A stretch of 64,000 nucleotides of DNA. Source: Chaetoceros tenuissimus. Taxonomy: Eukaryota > Bacillariophyta > Thalassiosirophyceae > Chaetocerotales > Chaetocerotaceae. The stretch spans positions 1,178,001 through 1,242,000 of the forward strand of contig BLLK01000038.1 of the NCBI GenBank assembly GCA_021927905.1. Reading direction: 5' to 3'. Each line of letters starts with the position of its first letter. The stretch's first letter is position 1. The translations under genes and the position numbers were made by a program. The notes beneath the pieces are model-generated. The model was not told where the DNA came from. It did no database searches and saw nothing but the letters and a program-made list of their open reading frames with translations. Shown here in pieces: positions 8,236 to 17,829 of this stretch.

Positions 8236-9702
8236 CTATATCAAGCTCTTATGCGCGCAACAAAGCATCAGCCTCAAAATAAGTTCATAGTAAAACTCTC
8301 CCATTGCTTCGTACGATAAATATTCATCATAAAACTCTTTCCCTTTCTTTGCAATTTCTAATACTTTTTGTGGATTATCTCTGACCCATTCCAATGTCTC
8401 TTTCAAGTCAGATAAATCTTGTTTGATGGGGATGAAGTTTACATATGGCTTCATTTCATGTACAAACCATTCTTCGTAAGGAAAATCTTGTAGAATCACA
8501 GCAATGCTTTGTCTTAGTACTCTTGCTGTCCGATATGCAGCGCCGATACCCCCCATGATGATGTGTGTCTGATACTCTGTATAATATTCACTCTCAGGGA
8601 TTATATCCAAAGGTAGCAAATTGTGCAATCCATTTGTCGCATTCTGATGCCAGTGTTTCTCCGCGAGACCTCTTAAACTATAAAGTCTTGCATCGACCAA
8701 GTCTGGATGTTGTTTGGAAAAGTACACCAAATGATTCCGTCGATAGCATCTAGAATTTCTCCCATGGTATGTACTAGTATTGAGAAACATTTCGAATGCT
8801 TTTTCACTGATTTCATGCTGTGTCAAGTTTGTTCCTTTGTATTTCTCGATAATTTTATCGATTGGCGTCCAAGGATTGGGTGACCCCCAACCAGTACCTC
8901 GCCAAACTGGAATCTTTTTACGTTCCGACCATGGAAGTGGATCTGGGAGACTAATGTTTGCTGCCCAATTTTGTACATCTTGAGGATTGTAGACAGTTTT
9001 CTCCCCTTTCCGAGCTGAATTGGCAAAGGCACAATGCTGATGAGCTTCCATCTTGTCACCATAGCTTATTGTTATTTTCAATGTCCCAGATGGCAGGAAG
9101 TATTTGTTGTTTCCAGGATAGAAAATGCGATTCTGGAAAGCTTGCAAATAGGGCCTTATCCACAGCATATGCCGTTCTTCTCCTCCTTGTTCTGCAGTAA
9201 CGTTTGGTTCTGCCGAAGGCGCCATTGAATCCGCATTTGATATGGTTATGTTGAACCCACATTCCTTTTTGTATGACATTTTATTTTGGTAGTAGTCTAC
9301 CAAGTGTAATATATGAGGAGTGAACCTTGTATTATTTGGAACTAATGGAGTGTGACTTCGCGTTTGATGTTTGTTGCTTTCAATAGTATTCTCCTTAGGA
9401 TGATATGAATATTTCGATGGCGATATCCTTGCAGATTTTTCATTATCTTTCTTTTGAGGGATAACCATTTTGTGTCCTTCATCATCATTTTTATTTCCAT
9501 CATCGTTCTTGGTAATTTCTTTGGTCGTTGTATCGTCGCCATGAAATTGAATATGGAATAATCCTTTCTCGAAGACTGTCGATGATAGTCTTTGGATCTC
9601 CAACGACTGGAAAGTAAAAGCAATGAATGTTGTCAAGAAAATAAGAGAAGGGATGATGCTCATACCCTTTCCCCTAATCATAATGATCAAGCAATACTTC
9701 AA
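8236..9702 (-). CDS. GT90/CAP10-family glycosyltransferase, copy 2
   Basis: This 488-residue protein has the same architecture as copy 1: a short N-terminus, one hydrophobic anchor (residues about 13-30), a polar stem, then a GT90 domain. IPVWRGTGWGS, HLVYFSKQHPDLVDAR, GGIGAAYRTARVLRQS and QDFPYEEWFVHEMKPYV are all kept. The last ~110 residues are nearly identical to copy 1 at DNA level, while the stem (residues 30-110) is unrelated apart from composition. The likely start is ATG at 9702; a second in-frame ATG at residue 14 would still precede the anchor. The tandem duplication suggests related but possibly different acceptors. Confidence 0.88.
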   Translation of the reverse strand: MKYCLIIMIRGKGMSIIPSLIFLTTFIAFTFQSLEIQRLSSTVFEKGLFHIQFHGDDTTTKEITKNDDGNKNDDEGHKMVIPQKKDNEKSARISPSKYSYHPKENTIESNKHQTRSHTPLVPNNTRFTPHILHLVDYYQNKMSYKKECGFNITISNADSMAPSAEPNVTAEQGGEERHMLWIRPYLQAFQNRIFYPGNNKYFLPSGTLKITISYGDKMEAHQHCAFANSARKGEKTVYNPQDVQNWAANISLPDPLPWSERKKIPVWRGTGWGSPNPWTPIDKIIEKYKGTNLTQHEISEKAFEMFLNTSTYHGRNSRCYRRNHLVYFSKQHPDLVDARLYSLRGLAEKHWHQNATNGLHNLLPLDIIPESEYYTEYQTHIIMGGIGAAYRTARVLRQSIAVILQDFPYEEWFVHEMKPYVNFIPIKQDLSDLKETLEWVRDNPQKVLEIAKKGKEFYDEYLSYEAMGEFYYELILRLMLCCAHKSLI

Positions 9703-9934
9703 TTAATATCTTACTTCTCATATTCATGTTTTTTGTAGTAGTAGGTAGTAGAGAATGTTCAGAGTTGAGAGTTCAGCAAGTGTTGTTGTTTATTATCAAT
9801 AAATGGGATCAACACATATCTTACGTATCATACGACGATTAGTGGGACTCGCGTCACTTCCTCAGGGGACTCTTTTTGGCGAAGAACTTCCAAAAGAAAA
9901 ATGCAATACAACTCGTCCAAGTTGCTAGGTTTCA
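9703..9934. promoter_or_regulatory. Divergent promoter between GT90 copy 2 and the 544-residue gene
   Basis: This is a 232 bp gap between two divergently transcribed genes. It contains GACTCGCGTCAC and TTTGGCGAAGAA, the elements shared with the copy 1 promoter. No other element is recognised. Confidence 0.4.
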
Positions 9935-11569
9935 ATGCTCTACGTACATTATAATATAAAAACATCACCAAAAATGTTTATGGATACAGCATGCTGTGGC
10001 GGCCTCGAGCAAACCGCTACATTCGAGGAAGGAGAATCTCCTATGCCGGTCAAAAAGCAATATCTAATTACACATCTTGAAACTCCGTCCTCAACAGGAG
10101 GGCTATCTACGGAAGATCCAATTGATGAAATCAAGGATTTACTCAATCTAGGACTCAATAAAAAGTCAAGCATTCAGATCTTTCCAGACACAAGTCTTCC
10201 CAGTGAACGATTGACCAAAAAGGAGAGTGCTGATGTAAATGAGTACATTTCTAGAATGGAAGCGAGCAAGATTGATCACATTCTGGAAATTTTACTGACA
10301 ACTAACGAAGAGAAACCAGGGAAAATTGCAAAAGATCGATCATACATATGGCGTAGTGCATTCAAATTCATGCAAACAAAGGTACTCAATATGAAAGAGA
10401 GTAATGATACTGCCTTCTTCCCGAGCAATTGCAACTTCAAGCAAGTTCTCGAGGAGTCATTTCGGGATAATCCTTTGTTTGCAAGTGCACTTTCTCTTAA
10501 CCCAAATGGTGAAACACTTGAACTTATTTCGTTTCAATCTCGAGACGGGCATGTTCCTGATAATCTCTATTATAGATTGATGCAAGCATTGATTGGTATC
10601 AAACACAAAATCAATGTATACTTTGATCAGGACTTGAAAATACGTGAGATCAAAATGATTGATGGAAATGGAAATGAACAGGTTGCAGATGCATCTGATT
10701 TTGAGTATTATTCATCTGGGGTTCTTTACAATTTGTTATTCTATGCTACTGCTGTCCACGTCAATTTGAGTGTATTGCAACATGTACTTGCATCGGTCCT
10801 ATGCAAATCTACTAAACATAGCAACACCATGACGGAAGTCATGAATATGCTAGTAGACAAGGATACTTCTGTCAAGTATGTAGAAGTTGCGGCGATGTTT
10901 CTCGATGCCAACATGGGACAGATGAATTTTGGTGACTCCAAACAAAAGATCTTGTCTCTATTGGGTGGAAATTCTGATGTGAATGCAATTTTAAGAGACC
11001 AGTTGTTGGAGTGGTTGAAATTCAAAGATACACAAATGTTCGTTGAGAAATTTGTATTGAAAGCCTCTTATGAGAAAAATAGTGAAGATGAAATCACTGC
11101 ATTGATTGATAAGGTCCAGATTCTCGGGCGATACAGAAAAATTTCTAATGCGATCAAGGAATTTGATAGCGAACTCATTGCAATATTGACAGAAGAGAAG
11201 GCATCAGCATTGGAGAAAACAAATGCCAAGATTAAATCTTGCATGCTCAAATTTGAGAGTGATACTTTGGAAAGTTTTTCATCCATTGTTCAGCTTTGGA
11301 ATATTTCGAAATGTACTCAAGAGGCTAGTGCAAATTTCACTCGTTTTTCCATTGTACCTGAAATTATGAGATGGAGAAACATTAATCAAAAGTATTGGGA
11401 ACCTTTGGATGTGAAAGTGATGAATGCAGTTGTCATTTCGCAAATTGCTACATTCAAATCCATCCATGATAACAATGAGACTGACAAAGAGAACGAAAAA
11501 GATACAGTTACAAATGTGAAATTGGAGAGGGTTTCAAAAGTATTTGCATACTATCGTAATCAAATGTGA
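9935..11569 (+). CDS. Conserved-looking protein of unknown function
   Basis: This is a 544-residue soluble protein with no signal peptide or confident membrane helix. Two starts are possible, the ATG at 9935 or the ATG at 9974 (MFMDTACCGG); the later one gives a Cys-Cys near the N-terminus. The middle part has an ordered-looking pattern: a run of alternating strands (residues 190-245) and then GVLYNLLFYATAVHVNLSVL, a semi-hydrophobic helix containing a histidine. The last 200 residues are mostly charged helix. I recognise no family. It may be a lineage-specific protein. Confidence 0.6.
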   Translation: MLYVHYNIKTSPKMFMDTACCGGLEQTATFEEGESPMPVKKQYLITHLETPSSTGGLSTEDPIDEIKDLLNLGLNKKSSIQIFPDTSLPSERLTKKESADVNEYISRMEASKIDHILEILLTTNEEKPGKIAKDRSYIWRSAFKFMQTKVLNMKESNDTAFFPSNCNFKQVLEESFRDNPLFASALSLNPNGETLELISFQSRDGHVPDNLYYRLMQALIGIKHKINVYFDQDLKIREIKMIDGNGNEQVADASDFEYYSSGVLYNLLFYATAVHVNLSVLQHVLASVLCKSTKHSNTMTEVMNMLVDKDTSVKYVEVAAMFLDANMGQMNFGDSKQKILSLLGGNSDVNAILRDQLLEWLKFKDTQMFVEKFVLKASYEKNSEDEITALIDKVQILGRYRKISNAIKEFDSELIAILTEEKASALEKTNAKIKSCMLKFESDTLESFSSIVQLWNISKCTQEASANFTRFSIVPEIMRWRNINQKYWEPLDVKVMNAVVISQIATFKSIHDNNETDKENEKDTVTNVKLERVSKVFAYYRNQM

Positions 11570-12092
11570 TTAGTAATTCTATCGAAAAATTTTTTATAAA
11601 TATAATTTTTGAGTAAATATATATACTTTAATTTCGAACATGCTCTACATCATTGAAGGGTATGATAGCAATGCTAGACTTTAGAGATCATCAATTTTGT
11701 CTCGGCAACTTGCTCGTCACTACTTTCGACAGACTCTTTTGCTTCTCATTCATGGTTCAATTTCAATACAACTAACCCAAATAACTAGAAATTACATGCA
11801 TCTTTGATCATCTTTTTCAGTAAGATCCTTGCTATCTAATCGAGACCTTGAATTTTCCATTTTGGAAAAAAGAAAAACATGCCTTGTCAAAAATAGCTTA
11901 CGAAATGTAGGAGACCGACTTCAAAAGACTGTGGTCGACCGTGGTCGGTTGACAATTGCAAATCCATTCATTTTTTTGTGAAAAGATACACACAATTGAA
12001 ATTTGGATCAACCGATCTACCTTATTGATGAAATAGTCACCTTAGGTACTTGTATCAATTGAACTTAGCAATCATATTTATTCCTAGATAGC
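11570..12092. other. Intergenic, 523 bp
   Basis: It contains a small GACTGTGGTCGACCGTGGTCGG element (about 11927-11948) with the half-site GTGGTCG repeated. No gene, RNA or mobile element is recognised. The 3' part must carry the promoter of the next gene. Confidence 0.4.
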
Positions 12093-13457
12093 ATGTCTGC
12101 ATCAAAGCCTTGGCTGATATCATCGTCATCAGATCTTGCAAATGATGCACGCGAGTCCGATAAATACAAAGCGCAGTACAAGTCAACACATCAGTTCCCA
12201 GGTGTTGAAGCATCCATAGAAACAAAAATGAAATGGGTACAGGCCATAGAGACAAAGTACGAAGATATCATGGATGATAGTTTCTATCAAGCTTCAGCTC
12301 CAGATCCTATTTCATACTGTAAAGACGTGCTTTTGGAACATTGTCCTGAGGAAGTGAGGGTTGACTTCTGGGCAGATTATGCAAAATTGAAGACTGCGGC
12401 AAAAGATATGACACCTGACAATGAAACAAAGTTACTAGAGCGTGTCGCATCTTATTTTCCAGATATGAAAGGAAAGACATCCTTGGAAAAGATTGAAAAT
12501 TGTCTAGGAAAAAAGGAAGAAGTTATGATTGCGTCCAAGACTATTGGGAAGAAAGACAATATAATTGATGAATTGAATAAAGTTTTAAAACAATTAGGGC
12601 TTGAAGATTATGTTCAGGGTGGACGAGGTAGTTCTGAAGAATCTGATCATTGGAGCTGGGGGTTAGATCCAATCTTGGGAAGGAATATGTACTCCAAAGA
12701 TAATGATTCGGGTTTCTTTTGGCGAATGAATCTAGAATTCCACAAGAAAGCGGAAATGACTGCAGAAGAAAAGGCAGTGGCTGACTATCAAATTGAATTG
12801 AAAAAGAAAAAAGCTGAAAGTGGGTCGACAGATACTCCAAAAGTGTTTGTATTGATGAAACGCAATAGCGAGGGCAATGACGAGGAGCAAGACGATGACG
12901 ACGACTATGACAGTGAAGATGAAGAGGAAACTCCAGTAACTTCCGAAAATTTCCAGCCAATGTGGTTGCCAAAGGTATACAATAATCACTACGATCGCAT
13001 TGCAGGGCATTTCTTTGAAGGTGAAGGAGAAACAATAGCTATTAAGCAGCGTTTGAATAAAGGGAATACAGATACAGGAAATCTTCGGATCATGATCTTT
13101 TATAAACAGCTCAAGTATGCAAAGAATTTGACTTCATATAACGAGAAACTAGCGGCAATATTTGCTTTGACTCAAATTGGAGCATATGATAACTATTGGA
13201 TGCATGATAATGAGAATCCAGATGATGTACGGGAAGTCGTAGAAGAACTTGCCTCCGTTTGGAAAAATGATTTACTGAAGGAGGATAATGAGACTCTAGG
13301 TCTGGGACTGGCGGGGGAAAATGGTGATGATAGTCCAAATGCTAGTAGGAACTTGCTTCATGAGCATTTGAAGTTACTTCGGAAGCAATACGAGTGCGAA
13401 GAAGACATTACATTCAACTGGGAGCCAGCGTCGGAAAAAAAGAGAAAGAGAAGTTGA
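12093..13457 (+). CDS. Acidic protein of unknown function with basic C-terminal tail
   Basis: The 454-residue protein is soluble, rich in Glu/Asp/Lys and predicted mostly helical. An acidic run of Glu and Asp lies near residues 264-284. The C-terminus ends KKRKRS, a plausible nuclear localisation signal. SEESDHWSWGLDPILGRNMY (residues 181-200) is the most distinctive segment. No known domain is recognised. A nuclear location is inferred from the tail only. Confidence 0.6.
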   Translation: MSASKPWLISSSSDLANDARESDKYKAQYKSTHQFPGVEASIETKMKWVQAIETKYEDIMDDSFYQASAPDPISYCKDVLLEHCPEEVRVDFWADYAKLKTAAKDMTPDNETKLLERVASYFPDMKGKTSLEKIENCLGKKEEVMIASKTIGKKDNIIDELNKVLKQLGLEDYVQGGRGSSEESDHWSWGLDPILGRNMYSKDNDSGFFWRMNLEFHKKAEMTAEEKAVADYQIELKKKKAESGSTDTPKVFVLMKRNSEGNDEEQDDDDDYDSEDEEETPVTSENFQPMWLPKVYNNHYDRIAGHFFEGEGETIAIKQRLNKGNTDTGNLRIMIFYKQLKYAKNLTSYNEKLAAIFALTQIGAYDNYWMHDNENPDDVREVVEELASVWKNDLLKEDNETLGLGLAGENGDDSPNASRNLLHEHLKLLRKQYECEEDITFNWEPASEKKRKRS

Positions 13458-14283
13458 ATTAAAATACTTCTGTAACAAAAAATTTAGTAATGATGTGGAT
13501 GAATGAGTTACTTTCTTACTATTCCTGCAGCAGTATACACGATTCTCCAGAGTAGTTTTGAAAATAATTGTAGTTTACAATTAGAATTGATTTTTTCAGC
13601 AGATGAAAAGGAGACCTAAAGATGTTTTGGTGGTTTACATCTTCAGTATGGGAAGGCTTCCGATTTCGATTAGACTACACATCGAGCATATTTCTTATTT
13701 GTTTAGAAAATACTAAACTTTGAAGTAGAACTCTTGTGGTACGCATGGTATGGCCATGAAAGAAGATTTTAATTTTCAAAAAAATGATAAAGATAGCTAG
13801 GCAATCCATAGTACGTAACATAGAAGTAACGAGTCATTTCGTACAAGAGAGAAGCCTATTGGTATTGCCAATCAATAATGTGTTGAAGATTGCTGCTGCA
13901 AGAGCGAAGCCTAATTTTATGGCCAATCAATAACGTGTTGAAGAGTACAATAAATGAAATTGCAACTGCATAAAGTTGGAGAAATGTATTATTTATTACT
14001 TTTTGATTTCATGTGATGATTCCAAGCTTCTATGAAAAAGACAAAAATGATAGAAGTTCAAGTTGGTGAGAATCAGTTGTATCAAACATGGTGGTCGAAC
14101 GTAAGGCAGCATGGAAGAGACATTTTAGAACTATGACCCATTTCTTAGAAGAGATTAAGAATTCTGAAGGAAGCTTCCTCTTCACACAAATTAAATTCCA
14201 CAACCACAAAACACAAATCTTGCATTTGTTTTTATAAATTTGTTTTGCTAACTAAACGCCAATAAGATCCAGTTAATTTCAAT
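13458..14283. other. Intergenic, 826 bp
   Basis: No gene is seen. Apart from the 47 bp direct repeat (13844-13945), the sequence is simple AT-rich DNA. A CCACAACCACAAAACACAAA string precedes the next start by about 80 bp. Confidence 0.4.
13844..13945 (+). repeat. Two direct copies of a 47 bp sequence
   Basis: CAAGAG(A/C)GAAGCCTA then a few differing bases, then GCCAATCAATAA(T/C)GTGTTGAAGA, at 13844-13890 and 13899-13945. Each copy contains a CCAATCAATAA box. It may be promoter-related or a simple local duplication. Confidence 0.65.
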
Positions 14284-14958
14284 ATGACAGACATCGCAAC
14301 ATACTCCTCCACAAACCACCAACACGGTATCGATACCAACCTTCTACATCAACATGATGTTCTAGACAACAAAATCTACTTCTGGGAAATACTACAATCC
14401 CATACTGATAGATTGAAACAATACTACAACGACGAAGAAACACGCATCAAGAACACACTGTCTCGACTCGACAATGGTTCCATCGAAAACGAAGATGCTC
14501 TTGTACTCTTAGCCATGGTGAGAGCTCAAGTAGTGTGTCTTCTCGAATACATCACTCACAACCTCGAGCTCTTTGCTACTTCCGTTCTTACATTTGATGA
14601 GCATCACAATGTAGATACCTATGAGGAAGAGATGACATACTTCCAAGATACATATGCTTTCATCGATGGAGATAGACTGCACACGATTCTCAAGTATATT
14701 GATGAGTGGTCTTTGGATATCGAGCAGGGTAACACCCAAGAGCAGAAGTTACCGTTTCTTGACGAGAGTGATCATGTCAATAAACGCCGAAATAGCAGTC
14801 GAAGTATAAGCTCCAGAAGCAGCAGGCGTTCGAGTGTAAAAAGCGAAGCCTCTGGGAAGAAGAATAGCAAAGGAATTGTAAGAGGTCTTACTCGTAGGAT
14901 ATCACTGTCGAAGCTATTTGTATCGCCTAAGCAATCATCAGCATGGAGGATACTGTAA
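14284..14958 (+). CDS. Helical protein of unknown function with Ser/Arg-rich tail
   Basis: This 224-residue protein is mostly helical from about 25 to 155. KIYFWEILQSHTDRLKQYYN followed by a long helix and EYITHNLELFATSVLTFDEH resembles the helix order of an SPX domain, the inositol-pyrophosphate sensor in phosphate regulation, but the lysine cluster of SPX is not evident, so this is a weak guess. The tail (165-224) is rich in Ser, Arg and Lys (SRSISSRSSRRSSVKSE) and could be a phosphorylation or nucleic-acid-binding region. Confidence 0.6.
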   Translation: MTDIATYSSTNHQHGIDTNLLHQHDVLDNKIYFWEILQSHTDRLKQYYNDEETRIKNTLSRLDNGSIENEDALVLLAMVRAQVVCLLEYITHNLELFATSVLTFDEHHNVDTYEEEMTYFQDTYAFIDGDRLHTILKYIDEWSLDIEQGNTQEQKLPFLDESDHVNKRRNSSRSISSRSSRRSSVKSEASGKKNSKGIVRGLTRRISLSKLFVSPKQSSAWRIL

Positions 14959-15028
14959 AAGAAGTAATTTAAAAATGATTTTTGTAATAGATGTACTACC
15001 TATACAATTTGTCCCTTTTGTTTCGAAT

Positions 15029-16810
15029 CTATGCAACCTTTGCTATGTCACAAAATGCCTTATCAAGCCACGATCCATGTACATCTAATGTAAGCTGCAT
15101 AATCTCATGAGCCATCAAAATTGCTTCAGCCAACTCTTCTGCGTAAAATGAAAAACCTCCTTTTACAAACTCCTTTTTGCATATCTCTTTGAATGCAGCT
15201 CTATATGAATCGTTATCCCCTTGATTATTGGAGGGAGCTGAATTCATTACTCCCGATTTCATAGAAGTAGGTGCTTGTTGCTTCTGAGAAACCTTTCTCG
15301 GATCAATTACAATCATTTCCCGAAAGATATTTCTCATACGATTGTCCAACAATTTGATGACAGGGTCGGTGCCTCGCATAGTTGCAGAAACTTTTTTCCC
15401 GAGAATCATTTTCATGTCAGCCAAGGCTTCTTCATTCTCCAAAATGGATGAATTCAAGACAGTTGTCAAATCAACCACGGCTTCCGTTACAGCATTTTCG
15501 TATTCTTCTTGCGATCCAACCATTTTATTCCCCATTGCATGAATCAAGTTCATACGGCAATCTTCCACAATTGGTTCCAATGGATCCTGTTTCAACTTTG
15601 CTCCCGTTCCAGGACCCGCTGAAGAAGATGCATGTAGAGCAAGAGAGGAGCCAACGACAGAAATTTGAGTGGTCAAACGTATTCCATGAATCGAGGATTC
15701 ATTCAGATAAAACACTTCTGGCATATAAAACGGTGTTGGTGGTGATGCATTGCTGTCTTTATCATTGCTATTGTCACTGGTGTTCTTGGAAAGCAACTCA
15801 GGATCGTTTCTTGGTGTGCGAAACAAAATATGATCTACCCAACCCTTTTGTACAATGACATTTAGTCTCTGTGTTTCATCCCATTCCATAATTTCATCAC
15901 TACAAGAATCTATAATTTCTTGCAACCAAGTAATAGTATGTGGAGGAACACCTGATTCACTACAGTGAAATCTAGCATTGAAATCTTGCAATAACAACTG
16001 TTTTCCCATGGAATGAATTTGAGGAGCTAGTACATGACTCAATTGGAAATCAGCAATATCTTTTAGAGTCTGTGAAATTTTTTCCGATAAAAAGTGTACA
16101 GATGCTACAACCCATTTCTTTTGCATCAGAGTGATTTCCTCCGATTCATCTGTTGTAGGGTTATAAATTGGAAGAGTCATTTTCTCATCACAATACAAAT
16201 TTGAATCCGTGTTTGAAAAACTATCTAGCCAATTTTGAGTAGATACAGCTCGATCCTGACTTTCCAAATGTGTTAGTTTTTCAGCTATATTTCTGATCAA
16301 GGCAATTGTCTCTTTATAGGAATGTAAAGAATTTTGAATCTCTGTTGTCGAAATTTGAAATGAATCATGTAAATCTTTTCGATTGGGAATCAATGCTTTG
16401 AGATTTTCATATAGTTCCAGTATTAAAGGTAGTAAAGGAGAATATCCCCCTACTTCAGCTGCTCCTTGATTTTGTTGTTCCGATGATGAATCTTGCTCTT
16501 CTTGTTCTTCTTGTTCCGTCTTTTCTTTTGCATCGACATGTATTTGAGACAAGAGTAAATCATGAAATGCTTTCTTGAGGGTATACGCTACATCCAATAC
16601 ACTAGTATTTGAATTAGGATGACTTTCAGAATCTAAAAAGCCTTGTTGTAAAATAGAATAAAAGTATAGAGTTTCTTGTCGAGGCAGACCATCAACTGTC
16701 AAGGAAGAAAAGTGAGACGAGGGAGTCATCATGATTCGATGAATCAAGTGCGGAGAGAGTTTCGAAAGCTCGTGAGTGCTCTCTGTCGTGGTACCGTTGC
16801 TACTTTCCAT
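15029..16810 (-). CDS. TCP11-like (T-complex 11) protein
   Basis: The 593-residue protein matches the TCP11/Sok1 family by pattern. An early block, PLLPLILELYENLKALIPNR, corresponds to the family's LLxELRxxLLSLLPNR. A middle block has IADFQLSHVLAPQIHSMGKQ followed by ITWLQEII, like the NFxIxxIRPHL and TAWL segments. A C-terminal helix pair surrounds NRMRNIF, ending near a hydrophobic last helix. An acidic Gln/Glu insert lies at residues 95-117. TCP11 proteins in animals and fungi act in cAMP/PKA-linked signalling. Its neighbour is a protein with two cyclic-nucleotide-binding domains, which may be coincidence. Confidence 0.6.
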   Translation of the reverse strand: MESSNGTTTESTHELSKLSPHLIHRIMMTPSSHFSSLTVDGLPRQETLYFYSILQQGFLDSESHPNSNTSVLDVAYTLKKAFHDLLLSQIHVDAKEKTEQEEQEEQDSSSEQQNQGAAEVGGYSPLLPLILELYENLKALIPNRKDLHDSFQISTTEIQNSLHSYKETIALIRNIAEKLTHLESQDRAVSTQNWLDSFSNTDSNLYCDEKMTLPIYNPTTDESEEITLMQKKWVVASVHFLSEKISQTLKDIADFQLSHVLAPQIHSMGKQLLLQDFNARFHCSESGVPPHTITWLQEIIDSCSDEIMEWDETQRLNVIVQKGWVDHILFRTPRNDPELLSKNTSDNSNDKDSNASPPTPFYMPEVFYLNESSIHGIRLTTQISVVGSSLALHASSSAGPGTGAKLKQDPLEPIVEDCRMNLIHAMGNKMVGSQEEYENAVTEAVVDLTTVLNSSILENEEALADMKMILGKKVSATMRGTDPVIKLLDNRMRNIFREMIVIDPRKVSQKQQAPTSMKSGVMNSAPSNNQGDNDSYRAAFKEICKKEFVKGGFSFYAEELAEAILMAHEIMQLTLDVHGSWLDKAFCDIAKVA

Positions 16811-16820
16811 TGTCTGTATA

Positions 16821-17220
16821 TTAAATGTGGTGTGACTATAAATTACTTTTGTAGAGCTAGTTTTTCTATTTAGATTTTGGAATTACATACAATAGAGGTT
16901 CCAGCTGCTTCGTTTTTTGTTTGTTTTGTGGTACGTACTTTCAACTTTCAATCACACAAACAACAATGACGATCGTGGAGACGTCTGTCAGTCGATGTCT
17001 ATGAGGCTTTTACTTAGCTACGTACGTTGTTGGGCTTGCTTCCTTACAAAACTTTTAACGCACTTTTAGTTCTGCATTGTTTCCTGTTTCTCTCTGTTCG
17101 CTTTAGCTTACGGTTGATTACTTTCTTGGTACAGTCTAGCTAGTATGTAAAAAGTAATATATACTGAATACACTACAAGTAAATGGGCATAACAAAGAGT
17201 TGAAAATAAGTTGGAAAAAG
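16821..17220 (+). repeat. Dispersed block, copy 1 (also at 20002-20385)
   Basis: About 390 bp align by eye along their whole length with 20002-20385 in the same orientation, with scattered substitutions and small indels. Landmarks are TGTGACTATAAATTACTTTTG, the box CAACAATGACGATCG with GAGACGTCTGTCAGTC (about 16961-16995), GGCTTTTACTTAGCTACGTACG, and a final TGAAAATAAGTT. It abuts the start of the TCP11-like gene, so it includes that gene's promoter. Confidence 0.85.
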
Positions 17221-17242
17221 TTTGTCAAGAACACGCTTCTAG

Positions 17243-17391
17243 GGACTTCATAAGCTTTTTAGTCCACGTATGATATATTTGTCGCAGATACGACCACGAC
17301 ATAAAAAGTTAATTCCGTGTTAGGTACGGACGTCATAAGCTTTTTAGTCCACGTACGATGTATTTGTCGCAGATACGACCACGACATTGAA
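17243..17391 (+). repeat. 63 bp direct repeat, two copies 85 bp apart
   Basis: The copies at 17243-17306 and 17328-17391 share GGAC(T/G)TCATAAGC, TTTTTAGTCCACGTA and TATTTGTCGCAGATACGACC, with only a few differences. Each copy contains CACGTA and GTCGCAGATACGAC, the latter a short inverted repeat. Such paired blocks upstream of a gene may be regulator sites. Confidence 0.75.
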
Positions 17392-17829
17392 ATTTAACTT
17401 CAACTGCTGTGGTCTGGAACGAAATAATACATTTCGCTTGATTTCACTAATGCTTCCATTTCCCTATCCATTCTCTAGCGTTGAATTCCTTTACCTATTC
17501 TCAGGTCAAACGCAACGGGGAACAACTGCTCTTTCTACTTTACCTACAACCCAAACATGTTCAAGATGCAGCATTGTGCCACTGCGACACTTATCTTCTT
17601 GGTGTTAAGCGACATGTACTACAGTAATGCATTCATGTATAGCTCTAATCAAAACATTCTGACAGCAATTAAATCTAAAAGAATTCTCTCTGCAACTAAG
17701 AATACGGTAAGTTCATAAACTGATGGGGTGATGGTAGATTTACAATTTCATTTTTCTCACACAGCTATGATGATTTTTATATTTTTATCATAGAGTTCCA
17801 ATTATTTGCTCAGAACCCCAAAGCTGTTC

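Larger units (their letters stand above)
16811..17829. other. Intergenic, about 1 kb, repeat-rich divergent promoter region
   Basis: This lies between the TCP11-like gene and the cyclic-nucleotide-binding gene. It consists of the duplicated block at 16821-17220, the 63 bp direct repeat at 17243-17391 and a further 440 bp of AT-rich DNA with only short frames of poor coding character. Confidence 0.6.

Noticed and set aside
12541-13035. A 164-codon minus-strand frame
   Set aside because: It lies fully inside the 454-residue plus-strand gene and has no coding signature of its own.
15382-15858. A 158-codon plus-strand frame
   Set aside because: Antisense of the TCP11-like gene.
17387-17608. A 73-codon frame upstream of the cyclic-nucleotide-binding gene
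   Set aside because: It has no ATG at its start, no recognisable domain, and overlaps the promoter repeat.
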